Positions 48,520 through 59,210 of a stretch of 64,000 nt of DNA are shown one piece after another. The stretch is from Anthoceros angustus (lineage: Eukaryota > Streptophyta > Anthocerotopsida > Anthocerotales > Anthocerotaceae): the NCBI GenBank assembly GCA_010909165.1, contig VJWM01000103.1, positions 248,001 to 312,000 on the forward strand, given 5' to 3'. Within the stretch, counting starts at the first letter, position 1, and every line of letters begins with the position of its first letter. A program made the translations under genes and the position numbers. Below the pieces are notes generated by a model, which ran no database searches, was not told the DNA's origin, and worked only from the letters and a program-made list of their open reading frames with translations.

Positions 48520-49620
48520 TTATTACCGTCTCTTCGCAGGTTTACGTAACTTCGCCGCATGTAAGCTGACAAGAAAGAAAAACTTGCCTGGTGCCAAATA
48601 ATGGTGGAACTTCTTCGTTGCTGCAACCATTCCTGCCATTACTTGCTCAACCATATTGTACATGGTCTCACATCCCGTCATGAGGCTACCTGCAAAGTAT
48701 ATTGGAAGGTACACCTTAGTCTCATCATCCTGCCGGAATAAGTTGTACTCAAGAGACACTCTAGTTACTTCCACGCTCACATAGAATGTCTTTGACCAGT
48801 CTGGTGGTTTCATGACCTAGGGTGACACCATTAAATTCTGTAACCGCTCGTAAGATTCCATCATTAGTTCATCCCATACAGCTCCCGATTCTTCAGCATG
48901 GATCTGTACAATGGTGCTGCTACCTCTGTGAAATTGGGTATTAACCTTATGTAGTAACTTGGTGCTTGTACAAATGATCTTACTTCCTCTACGGTAACCG
49001 GCTGTGCCTTGGCCAGAAACTTCTTGATTTTCCTAGGCTCCACATGTACACCTCTGGAGTCAACCATGAATCCCAAAAGTTCCCCTTCAATAACAGCAAA
49101 TATGCATTTCAAGGGATTTAACCTGATATTTGCTAGGGTCAGTCTCGAAAACACTTCCTCCGAGTTTCCTGGATGATTAGCTCTTCTTCCATACACAGCA
49201 AAGTCATCTAAGAAAACGCGTAGGAACTTCCCTATTGTGGTACCAGCCTAGGGCCTCCATCATGACTTCCTGAAAATAAGATGGCGCATTATAAAGGCTG
49301 AAAGGCATTACCTTGTACATTAACACACCCCACGGTATCACAAAAGCTGTCTTGGGCTGATCTTCTTCGCAGATAGCGACCTGGTGAAACCCCGAGTAAC
49401 CGTCACAAAAAGAGTAGTCTCATGACCAGAAACTTCATCCAGTATCTCGTCCACATGAGGAAGGGGAAACCTATCCTTCCTTGTGGCTTTGTTTAACTCC
49501 CGGAAGTCGACAACATCCTAATTTTTACGTTCTTCTTCATTGAAATTTTGATCGGGGATACCCACTCCGGATATTGCACCGCCTCTATGCATCCAGCATA
49601 CAACGCAAGGTCCACAGTCC
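48520..49620 (-). mobile_element. Ty3/gypsy retrotransposon pol remnant (RT and RNase H)
   Basis: On -, decayed frames around 49500-49200 show reverse-transcriptase blocks such as EWVSPI and FPL-MWTRYWMKF-like degenerate sequence. The frame 49196-48864 gives the RT C-terminal part (RLTLANIRLNPLKCIFAV, GELLGFMVDSRGVHVEPRKI, YYIRLIPNFTEVAAPLYR). Frame 48813-48523 gives RNase H (PDWSKTFYVSVEVT, YLPIYFAGS, KFHHYL). Stops and frameshifts separate the parts, and no protease, integrase or LTR is visible. It lies upstream of copy B in the - direction, so its pol is not downstream of that copy's gag-like ORF. Confidence 0.85.
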
Positions 49621-49639
49621 TTCACACATTACTTGCTAA

Positions 49640-50635
49640 ATGCTAAATACCCCTTCTCTTTGAGATAGCAGTCTACTCAGAGTCAGAGATCCTGGGCTTT
49701 CACTCATAGCCTGTCTCACGCATTCAGAGATGCTTCTATGGACTTACCTACTGAATGACAGACTGCTGACGAATGACCTCTTCTGTATGTTGGGAAGGAA
49801 CTATATAGGTTAGCCACGAGGACACTGCAACTCGCCGCTACTATGTCGGCGTGTGGTGGCGGGGAGGGGAATATCTATAGCATGATGCGGCCTAGTCTTT
49901 GCGCTCACCAAGCCCTACATCATACATACATACATATGTGGAATTCCAAGCACGACTGACTGTTAGCAATTCAGCCTCCAGGAAGTCACAAAACATATGA
50001 CACGAATGTATAGGGAACTACCAAGCTAGAATGCTGATAGGACCAAGGCATAGGAGCTTAGAAGCTCCGCAGCGAGCAAGGGGACCCTGTCCCATCCATT
50101 GCCGAATGCCCGTTTCAGATTACAATGGCCGCTATTGTAGCAAAAGTGCTTTTCTAAAGTTGGCCCTACTTTAAACTCATAATACCTACTAGGATCTTAA
50201 GCACCGTTGGTCCCAAGAGGCGTTGTGGCATAGTTCCCTTGCTCTCAAGGTAGAAAGTTTCATTCACACCACACAAAATCATCCTCTTTGTTGTTTCGTT
50301 CTTATCCTTGCACAAGCACTCGGTCCATTTTGAAGAAAAAATAAAGTGTGGAAACGTCTCGACGAAAGCGCAGTGTAACCTGAAAATTGAATACGGTATG
50401 TACTGGTCTGTACTTTCCCCAACAATTTTGAAACGAATCGACGATTGTATGTACAGAAATGGTTAGGTGGTCAGAAGATGAAAACCCGGCCAAAGGTGGC
50501 ATGGTGTGTAAGTGTTGCACAAAGCGATGCTGAAGACAGCTTAATAATAAGTTGCCGTGGGCGGGTTGTGGTGCTGGGTACAATCGGAAGAGCAGAGCTT
50601 GTGGAAACGATACCAAGACTGGAAGGGACAGGACT
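49640..50635. other. Intergenic region upstream of CNOT9
   Basis: No supported frame. It includes the junction between repeat-rich DNA and the gene-rich right part, and the CNOT9 promoter and leader. Confidence 0.5.
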
Positions 50636-52489
50636 ATGGCTACTGCAGAGCAGCTCGTGTTAGACCTCATCATTCCCAGCCAACGGGAGAACGCACTACT
50701 GGACCTTTCCAAGGTACCTTCCATATCGTTCAGCCCATCTGGTCGTGCTTTGGATGTGCCGCTCCTGATATCAGTTCCGTTGTGCAGAAACGGGAGGCGT
50801 TTCCTGACTTAGCTCCCATGCTCTGGTATTCGTGCGGAACCATTGCGGCTTTACTCCAGGTTGGTTTCGCTCGCCAAACCACTCTTCCCAGCCCTTCCTT
50901 GTCTTGTGATGCGATGCATCTTTTGTATAGACTGACGATGCTGTTTTCAACTGGCAGGAAATTGTGTCCATCTACCCGATGCTGTCTCCACCAACCCTAA
51001 CTGCTGGGGCTTCAAATCGCGTCTGCAATGCACTTGCTCTGCTTCAGGTACGAAGGATTGGGAACAGTGGTTGCTGGGGGATCTGCATGGCTGGGATGCC
51101 GTTCTGTTCAGCTTTTAATCTGGACTCGTTGGTTGCAGTGTGTTGCTTCACATCCGGAGACAAGGCAACTTTTCCTCCAAGGTATCTTCTAGTCTGTAAT
51201 ATAGGCAGTTTTGACTTTCTGCCAGCCTCTTCACCCCTGCTTGATATCGGTTGTGTCGTTTTTGCAGCTCATATTCCTCTGTACCTGTATCCATTCCTCA
51301 ACACCATGAGCAAGACTCGGCCGTTTGAGTATTTACGTCTCACAAGTCTTGGCGTGATTGGTGCGCTAGTAAAAGTATGTAGGTTACTCCTCTGGACAAT
51401 AGTTGCTCCAAATTTCCGGTTTCCGTTTTGCGTTGCTAAGCTGCTGCATTTGTTGCTTCAACCGAGCTCTGTTTTTGTGCAGGTGGATGACACAGAAGTA
51501 ATAAACTTCCTTCTGTCAACGGAAATTATTCCTTTGTGCCTAAGAACGATGGAGATGGGCAGTGAGCTATCGAAGACTGTAAGTCTGCTTGCTATACTGT
51601 GGTTCGCAGTCTGTAATGGACATGGAGTGTACCTCTTGGGTGAGAGTAGATTTGTTTGTCTAGACAGAACCTACGCAATCTTGTGCTCCCTGGTGTCATT
51701 CTACGTATCATAGGTCCTCGTTCCATACTTACGAATGCGTGATTCAAGGGTCTTTCTTCTGGGTGAATGCCTTCCTGTTGTTAAACTCCTCTGGCGTCTG
51801 TATTTGGCCAACCTCCATGTTTCATAACGATAGGTTCTGGATGATTTGCTGCAGGTTGCCACCTTCATAGTCCAAAAGATTCTCTTAGATGATGTTGGGT
51901 TGGCATATATCTGTGCAACCGCTGAGCGGTTTTTCGCAGTAGGTGCTGTATTAGGAAGTATGGTTCAAATGTTAGCTGAACAGCCATCTGTACGCCTTCT
52001 CAAGCACATCATCCGGTGTTATCTCCGATTGACGGACAATCCCAGGTAGTTCTCCTTTGCCATACTGTCCTTTGCCCTGCCTACTTTGAGCTCTTGTTGG
52101 GTACGGATCTTGGTTCCGGTCTTTGCTCAGTCATTTTGTTGCACTGGTCAGGGCTTGTGAAGCATTACAGAAATGTTTACCAGACCTGCTTCGAGATAAC
52201 ACATTCAACAATTGCCTTCGTGTAAGGAAACGATCCCAGAGTACTGTGAGGCTTAGCAACTGATGTCCAGTCGTTGTGGCACTATACTACTCAGTGAAGA
52301 CACTGCCTCTAATCTCTTCCGTTGTTCCGTGATCAGGAGGACCCGGCCACCAGAAGGTGGCTCAGCCAGCTGCTCCAGAATATTGGACAACCACAGCAGT
52401 CTGTACCTCATCCTTCTGCACACTTACAGCGGCTGGCGACTGGTATGCCAGGGGCTACCATGGACCAGATTCTTGGAGGACAACAATGA
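50636..52489 (+). CDS. CNOT9: CCR4-NOT complex subunit 9 (CNOT9/RCD1), 9 exons
   Basis: Exons 50636-50713, 50788-50859, 50958-51047, 51139-51181, 51268-51374, 51483-51578, 51855-52045, 52152-52221 and 52337-52489 join in phase to 299 residues. Family-diagnostic blocks are [121 protein letters not shown] and [19 protein letters not shown]. It is an armadillo-fold adaptor of the CCR4-NOT deadenylase that recruits target mRNA factors. The N-terminus is short, lacking the Gly/Ser-rich extension of some plant homologues. Retained introns make a misleading 249-residue frame at 50964-51713. Confidence 0.97.
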
Positions 52490-54281
52490 GCAGGTGACGT
52501 AACTCAGGTGTTCTTGCATCACTGGGTGCTGTCATTTAAGAGGCACTGGTCCTCCACTACTCTCCCAAAGGTTGAGAGTCGCCGGATGGACTGCGAAACA
52601 CCTTTACTTGAAAGTCACTTAGCTCCAGAAGCAGGTTGAGAGGAAGTATCATAGTTTCCAAGTAATAGGATTCTGGCTGGGTATAGGAAGTCCACGAGTG
52701 TATGTTAGGCCAAGGCAGAGGGGACTTGGATGCTTCTGCTGGGTTCTCTTCTCTGCCGACTTTTGTCTGTCTGGAGTCTGTTGTCGTCGGGATGGTGCGG
52801 GTCAACCATCAGGCAGGGTACTCAAAACTGAGGCGCGAGCCTCGAGGAATCTCCTACACCTACACGCGCCTTTGACGGTAGGCACTCATTCATACAGTGC
52901 TTTGTAAAATGAAGCTTTTATCCAATGCAACATACTGTGCCGTGCAACGACTGATTAGCAGCTGTGCGCTGTGCCGTTTCTTCCCGGGATGCCGTGTGTT
53001 CATAGACTCCTTGCCACGGGGTAACGGCGCTGTTATCATCACTGTGCCATGTGGGCTGGCCTGTGCTAATCACAAATAAACTTTACAGACACAAGCTTCT
53101 TGCAGCTTAGGTGTCTGCCGGGGATTCTGGGAACGGATGCGATTGTGCTGAGCAAACGACTGCAACCCCATCAATGCCCTAGAGATGATGCCTGTTCTGT
53201 CACCCGGGCCTCCTCAGTGGAGCAGCTGCCATTTGTCAGAGCACCGATGAGAAGCGGAAAAGCGTTGCTTGAGGAGATGTCAGAGACAATCGATGCACCC
53301 ATCTAGATATGCAAATATATTTGAATAAGCATTTGATGTCCAGTCTGTAGGGCACACCCTGAAGATGATCGGACTCTTGAAGCGCATGATAGTGCGCCGC
53401 TCAGTTTGTCACACTCTACAACGTGCATTTGCTCACTGTTCGCAGATGCATACTGCTTCTTGCGCAAACCTACCACTTACCGCTTTGCTTGCCCTGATTC
53501 TGCAGCGAATCTTTATGGTTCCGATGCTTGAACGATGCTCGCAGGCAGCGGCGGCAGCCAAGCTCCATGCTGGCGGCCACGCAAGAAGCAAAGCCCCCAG
53601 AACCAGATGTAACCTGCTCTCCACCGGCACCACGTCGGGCCCACTGCCGGTTCGAACCCGAGCCGGTGACCAACCAATCTACGCTTCCACATGCTTCGGC
53701 TGAAGTGGGTTAAAGGCGCATCTCGCGACTCAAGTGGCCGTTAACCGATTAGCTACAGTGTTGGATGGAGGTACATAACCGGCAAGCCCATTCGGGAGTG
53801 CGCCCGGGCTAAAGCTTCCCCGGAAGCCGGGCACAGACGGCCCGCCCCGCCGGCAGCTCTAGGCCGGGTGGCCTGCCCTCCGGATGTGCTAAGATTAGCA
53901 GGTTCCCGCCGCGCCGACCCCTCCCTGCCGCTGCAGGCCGCTGATTGACCGACGAGCGCGCAACTTGCTTCGCAGTAGCGCGGCTCGGAAAGAGCACGAC
54001 GACGCGTCGGACCGGCTTGCGCTGCGGACTGGACTGGCCGAGGGAGCAGCGCCGGCGCGAACTCATCGTGGACGCGCTCTGGCTGCAGACTGCAGAGGGA
54101 AGCCGCCAGGATCGACTTCATCGGCTGTTGATGCGGATGTCCGCGCGGTTTCCTGGTGCCTGGTGACAATGGTTGTTCGGGACCTGCGCGGCAAGCGGTT
54201 GGAAGGAGCATTCGGAGCCGGAGCTTTGTTGTAGAAAAGCCTGGATTGCGGGGCGGAGGCGGCGGTGTTGATTTGCGAGGC
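52490..54281. other. Intergenic region between CNOT9 and the PADRE gene
   Basis: The left part is the CNOT9 3' flank. 53520-53770 contains a tRNA-like pair of boxes on - (separate entry). 53800-54281 is GC-rich and probably the promoter and leader of the PADRE gene. Frames there on both strands are artefacts of base composition. Confidence 0.5.
53600..53760 (-). mobile_element. Possible tRNA-derived SINE-like element
   Basis: On -, an A-box-like TAGCTAATCGGTTAACG (near 53752-53736) is followed about 77 bases later by a perfect B-box-like GGTTCGAACC (near 53659-53650). Spacing is too long, and the arms do not pair well enough, for an intact tRNA. This fits a tRNA-derived SINE head. No second copy was found in the window. 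Confidence 0.3.
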
Positions 54282-54836
54282 ATGGGGAACCATGTGGCGC
54301 ACTGCATCACAGGCGGAGGAGATGAGGCGAAAGGCAACGTTGTGATTCTCCAGGCCAACGGGCAGGTGATGGAGGTTGCGCACAGCCTGCGCTGCCAGGA
54401 GTTGCTCCAGGCGCATCCTTACCATTTCGTGTGCCACTCCAGCTCCGTGATGCTCAAGCAGCAGGGATGCTTCCTGCCGGCGGAGGCTAAGTTGAAGCGC
54501 GGGGAGATCTACTTTCTGTTGCCGCTCCCAGGGGATCTCAACGGCTTGAGCTCCAAGAACGGGAGCTCGGACACGGAGGCGCTGCTAGGGAAGGGGACAT
54601 TTCACCGTCCGCAGGTGCATGGCACCATCAAGTTTGTCATTCCCAAGCAGTACCTCAACAGAATCATGGCGGAGCAAGCGGCCAAGGCGGCCAAGGGATC
54701 CCGGGCCAAGCCTGGGAAGAGCGGCCATGGCAAGTATACCAAAAGGCGGAAAAGTTCGTTAAGCTTTGGAGCAGGATCTAAGAAATCTAGCACCATGTGG
54801 ACACCAGGGCTAGAGAGCATTGTCGAGAGGGATTGA
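54282..54836 (+). CDS. PADRE/DUF4228 domain protein
   Basis: A single exon encodes 184 residues. The N-terminus MGNHVAHC has the Gly2 and Cys of proteins that are N-myristoylated and palmitoylated. The DUF4228 (PADRE) pattern follows: VVILQANGQVMEVAHSLRC, ELLQAHPYHFVCHSS, LKRGEIYFLLPL (about residues 22-85). The C-terminal third is basic (KAAKGSRAKPGKSGHGKYTK) and ends PGLESIVERD. PADRE proteins are plant-specific, often stress- or pathogen-responsive; their biochemical role is not known. ATG 54282 is preferred over upstream codons because the family starts with MGN. Confidence 0.87.
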   Translation: MGNHVAHCITGGGDEAKGNVVILQANGQVMEVAHSLRCQELLQAHPYHFVCHSSSVMLKQQGCFLPAEAKLKRGEIYFLLPLPGDLNGLSSKNGSSDTEALLGKGTFHRPQVHGTIKFVIPKQYLNRIMAEQAAKAAKGSRAKPGKSGHGKYTKRRKSSLSFGAGSKKSSTMWTPGLESIVERD

Positions 54837-55986
54837 GGTCGGACATGCATCTGTGGCGCAAAGGAGCTAGATCGCAACTGCTGGGAGGAAGTTGCGATCT
54901 AGCTCTCCGCTGTCTCTCTTCCCAGAGGCTGTTAACCAGGAGGCGATCTCCTCCCGCTGCCAGTCACGGCGAGGATGTCCGCATGTCAGGTGCATGCCCA
55001 CCGGATCTCACACCGTAGCTAGCCCCTTGCTGGCAGGAGGAAATGGGGCAAAAATTGTACATATCTGTGCTCAAGGGGCTGTTAGTCGCTAGCCATTGAT
55101 CCATCTGTATTGTCCTCTTGCAATTTTCTCCCTGTTCCGCACCTCCCTTAGCTCTCTGTTTGCACAAGCAGTGAATTCGCAAGACAGTTGGTACTGCCTT
55201 GTATGCTATGTGCTCATGTTCGAGGGGAGGGTGCAGCGATACTGCCACGAGTGTTACTGTCCCGACATTCCTATGAGCTGCAGCCTGCTTGGCGTCTTCT
55301 GTTTGCAGTTTGCCAGCCCTGCGCTCTTCTTCATTGGCTGGCAGGAGGGGAGGAAAATGTGGAAGGCTTTCTCATCAGTCTTCTATCAAGAGGACTTGTA
55401 AAAGTATTTAGTGAAGGGACGCTCCGCAGTCTCCTACCCTACTTGGACTGCTTTTGTCATTTGAGAAACAAATCATCCCTTTTGTCTTGTGATGTGGTTT
55501 TCGGGATCAGCCCTGCCTCCGCTCCCAATACAGTTTGGAGTTCGCTTTCGCCCTTCCACTTGCCAGGCAACGTGAACACCATGTCACGTACACCCGGAAG
55601 GTCTGGTCGTGCAGTTGCCATGTGTGTAGGTACCCTGTACCTATGTAAGTTAGGGTTCGGTATCGTGGGCGGGATGACTCCAGAGGCCCCACCCGTTAAC
55701 TACGAAGGGTTGCAACTTGCAAGGCAATTGCGACCCCAGAGTAAATTTCTAAAGTTGTCATTTACTGAACGCAAATGCACGAAAAAGTGTGAGGGACAGT
55801 TAGGGCAAACCTTGTTACCACTTCTGCCCTAAAGGAAAGACGCGAGTAGTACTTGGCCCCCCGTCTCCTCCGGCTGTTTCTTTTTGCCCTAGTTCGGTTC
55901 AGGCTGGAGGTGCGCTTGGCGAAGACGTTCCTCACACGTCGGATTGATCGGCCAGCTGCGGCAGGTGTTTGTTCCCAATCCCGCAG
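54837..55986. other. Intergenic region between PADRE and eL28 genes
   Basis: It contains a strong hairpin just after the PADRE stop (separate entry) and otherwise unsupported short frames. The right end holds the eL28 promoter and leader. Confidence 0.5.
54864..54905. other. Perfect 16-base inverted repeat in the PADRE 3' flank
   Basis: Arms GAGCTAGATCGCAACT (54864-54879) and its exact reverse complement (54890-54905) flank a 10-base loop. It begins 27 bases after the stop codon, so it would be in the 3' untranslated RNA. Confidence 0.9.
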
Positions 55987-56723
55987 ATGGCATCAGCAGA
56001 TTTGATCTGGCAGCTGGTCAAGAACAACAACAGGTACCTTGTTAAGAGGAACGGCAACAGCAATGCCTCTATTACGTTCAGCGCTGAGCCGAACAATCTG
56101 TACAACTTGAATACGTTCAAGTACTCAGGTAGGTGGCTGCCCGCACCTCAGTCTGTAGCTCTCGTTCTGCCGTGTTAGGGCGCGCACCTGGCTTTGTGAA
56201 GGTCTTGTCTGGTTGCCTTCCGTGAGCACCGTGGGATGCGTCATGTGGTTACCGCTGAGGGTGAAGGCTTTGTCCGATGGTTTCCCAAATTTCAGGTTTG
56301 GCAAACAAGAAGAGCGTCATATTGGCAGCTGGAGGAGAGGGGCTTAATGTGGTCTTGGGTACAACCAAGGCGAAGAGGTCAGCAAAGGTAGCGAGCTCTG
56401 TTAACAAGTCTCTCATGAAGAGGAATTTTAGGAAGATGGCGAAGGCTGTCGTGAACCAGGTGTGGATAAAATCTTCCCTCGCAAGGGGTCTTAGGGTCTG
56501 GTGGTGTGTGTTGGTCGTCACTATGTATATTGTAGAAATTTGGATGTTGATGCATCCTCACTTTGTTGGCTCCTGCCCTTATTAGGTGGCAAGCAACGGA
56601 TATCGCCCAGATTTGAAGAATGCCGCGCTTGCCAGGCTCAGTTCTGTGCACAAGAGCCTGCGTGTTATCAAAGCTGGTGGTTCTAAGAAGTCATCGAAAG
56701 CGCGCAAGCCTGCTAGGAAGTAG
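55987..56723 (+). CDS. RPL28: 60S ribosomal protein eL28 (3 exons)
   Basis: Exons 55987-56128, 56296-56459 and 56586-56723 join in phase to 147 residues, the usual length. Family blocks are LIWQLVKNNNRYLVKR, FSAEPNNLYNLNTFKYSG, LANKKSV, GVVLGTTKAKR-like VVLGTTKAKRSAK, and YRPDLKNAALARLSSVHKSL; the C-terminus is basic (KKSSKARKPARK). It is a component of the large cytosolic ribosomal subunit. It converges on the SG1-like gene with 337 bases between stops. Confidence 0.97.
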
Positions 56724-57060
56724 AATACAGGGGCCTTTACAGTTATGGCCAATTTTTGCCTTGGGACGAACATCTATCCTGTTTTGTTGGCATACGCCTC
56801 GTGCCAGCAATCTATTTGTTGCACTTCGGTTCTTTTTTTTTCTGGCGTATATCTTCGAGTTGAACAGACCTGGCGAGTACTTGTGATGTTCAAAAGGACG
56901 TAAGTTGAAATAAATAGTCCCGACTACAGTAGTCTGTTTTGTCTACTAACGTAAGTCGAAAGTAGAAATGAGAGCTGTTATCCGAATATCAAAATTGTGT
57001 TCCGGCCTACGTGTCCTAGTTCTGGGTCGCAAACCCTCTTCGCAGTGTGTAATACTGGTA
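56724..57060. other. Short gap between convergent eL28 and SG1-like genes
   Basis: Both 3' untranslated ends must lie here. No coding frame is supported. Confidence 0.6.
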
Positions 57061-58750
57061 TCAGTCTTCAGTTTCCTCTTCAGGTTGTCCATTGCTGTCC
57101 TTCTTGTCTACTCCCAATGATGTTGGCTGCTTCATTGGTTTGACAGGCTTCTTACCTTTTGCTTTGTCTTCCGCCTCCCTTTCTTTGCGCTCTTTCAGCT
57201 TACGAGACTCAGTTTTGGCTTGCAACATGAGTTCGTCCAGATAACCCCTGTTTGGGAACTCCTTCGGGCAAAGTTTGCGATAGTGTCTGAAGAATTGTTC
57301 AGCTTCTTTAGACATACCAAGAATACTGTAGATAAGACCCTGCGCAAGCAAAGTACCAGCGATTCTCAGGTGGACAAATGCCAGTCCCGCACATTGTAAA
57401 TAAAGCTCTCCCAGTCTTGCGTAACGTAGGCCAAGGGATATAACGTACCTTGCAAAGGTAAGGTCGAAAATCATTAGGGTCATCCTTAAGGATTACGTTA
57501 TATTGTTGCAAAGCCTCTTTCAAGTTTCCCTGCAGGAACAGGCTCTCCCTATTAGCCGAACGACGCCGCGAGTATTAAATACCAATACTTCGCACATACA
57601 CATAAATCCAAAAAAACAGTACCTGGAGAGTGTGCATTTGGCCAAGCAGCATTCTCAAGTTTCGAGACTCTTCAAGCTTTTTGGACTCGGTTGCCTGATT
57701 TATAGCACCTTCCAGCATTTCAAGCACTAGACTATCTTGGCGATTCTTCTGCATCACCACTGCCAGTCCCTGCGATGTGTACACGGACCACATGAAACAA
57801 AAGGTACAGCTTGGACAGACTGCTGCACCTATATCGTGCGGCTAAAGGCCAGCAACAAAATAGAGGTACCAACTCACCTGATAGGCACGGGCAGAAAATG
57901 GTTCAATCTCCAAAATTTCCTTAAAGCCTTTCTCTGAGAGGTCGAGGTCTCCAGCAAAGTCTAAAGTCTGGGCTCTCATGTACTTCCACTCGAGGTTTTT
58001 TGGCTCAAGCTCTACAAGCCTGTCAAGTAGACTGATGGCAGAACTCACCTCCCCTTTCTTCATCCTAAAAAACAGAAGTGCTTGAAGTGCTTTGACATCA
58101 TTTGGGTGGCGTTCCAGATAGCTTCTGAACATGATCTCTGCTGCGTCGGTGGTGAGGTCGGAGCCCTCCCCAAAGGCCGGTTCAAAATCAGTGCCTGTTT
58201 CATTTGTTTTTTCTACTAACGCAGTCCCAAGGGATTCTGCGGCATACGCTTCGTCCTCTCCTGCGTCCTTTGCCTCAGAACCCTTGTCCCTGTCTGCTGG
58301 TGTTTCATCCTTCTTTGTGACAGTCTGCGTGGGTGCGGTCAGAGTTCTCTGAGTAGATACGATAGAACCAGCCAAGACTGGCGTGCAGATACTGAACGCC
58401 AAACCTACAGCTAACCCCGACCAGGCTAGAAGTTGAACCTGCTGAGAATGCCGGCCGAGGCATGGCTTCTTGTACCTGGATTTCTCTTCGTCCATGCAAG
58501 TGGTTCTACATTTCGAATGGCCAGGCAAAGCGCGTGATTGATTGACCCTTTCCTTGCCCTCCCAGCCAGTTGAACTCTGCAGATACAAATCAGGCCTTCT
58601 CAAGGCGTTCAGATTCCTCACTGCAATTTCGCGCGGAAACCCTATGATGATCTGACAACGTTGTGACAAATTTGCCAGCCGCCTGCTCCCACTTACAGTT
58701 ATAACCTCTGCTGGAAGCTGTCTGTGCGTGCGTACTGGAAAAGCTTCCAT
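57061..58750 (-). CDS. SG1: Chloroplast TPR protein, SLOW GREEN 1-like (4 exons)
   Basis: On -, exons 58750-57878, 57769-57623, 57529-57449 and 57339-57061 join in phase to 459 residues. The N-terminus is basic and Ser-rich, as for a plastid transit peptide, and a hydrophobic helix lies at about 107-128. Residues about 202-395 hold TPR units with the SG1-type blocks RSYLERHPNDVKALQALL, LLDRLVELEPKNLEWKYMRA, GFKEILEIEPFSARAYQGL, and DDPNDFRPYLCKGLIYSILG. The C-terminal 60 residues are highly charged (KLKERKEREAEDKAKGKK). Arabidopsis SG1 is a chloroplast TPR protein needed for early chloroplast development. Assignment rests on TPR layout and the DFRPYLC block; another plastid TPR family is the alternative. 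Confidence 0.83.
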
Positions 58751-59210
58751 TCCTACTGCTCCGAGACTGGAGAATATTTGAGCTTTTCCCGTAGTTGGCG
58801 AACACTCAATAGGTTGGCATAGCGTTCGATCTCCTCACACCTACTCCCCTGACTTGTAAGTGGTGAACAGCATAGCCTTGGCTCTTTTCCTGTAGACGTG
58901 CTTGAAGAAAGCAATGGTCGCTCTGTTGATAAGCACCCAGAAGCCGTAGGCAGTGAGGAGTGCACTTCTAACTGGTCTGAACTTTCTGTGTCGTCCGCAA
59001 CAGTGTAATCCTTTCCAGAAAAAGCACCAAAGCACCGACTCTTTCAGAAAACAAGTCCCTCAAAAAGCTTTGTCCGAGCCGTGCATTCGAATCACTCAAC
59101 TTTGTTTCTCAAGGAAACGAGCTTAAACCCTAAACCCCTAGATCGCTGGAATCTGCCAAGCATCAACCCTGAAAGAACACACCTCATTACATTTGGCGTA
59201 GCTGGACCAG
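58751..59210. other. Upstream region of the SG1-like gene, downstream of COM1
   Basis: It holds the SG1-like promoter (-) and the COM1 3' flank (-). A telo-box-like AAACCCTAAACCCC lies at about 59126-59140, roughly 375 bases upstream of the SG1-like start. Confidence 0.5.

Noticed and set aside
50964-51713. A 249-residue open frame on +
   Set aside because: It is CNOT9 exons 3-6 read together with their retained introns; the spliced phase-consistent model explains it.
53600-53760. Intact tRNA gene
   Set aside because: The boxes are too far apart and acceptor and T arms do not pair properly; kept only as a possible SINE head.
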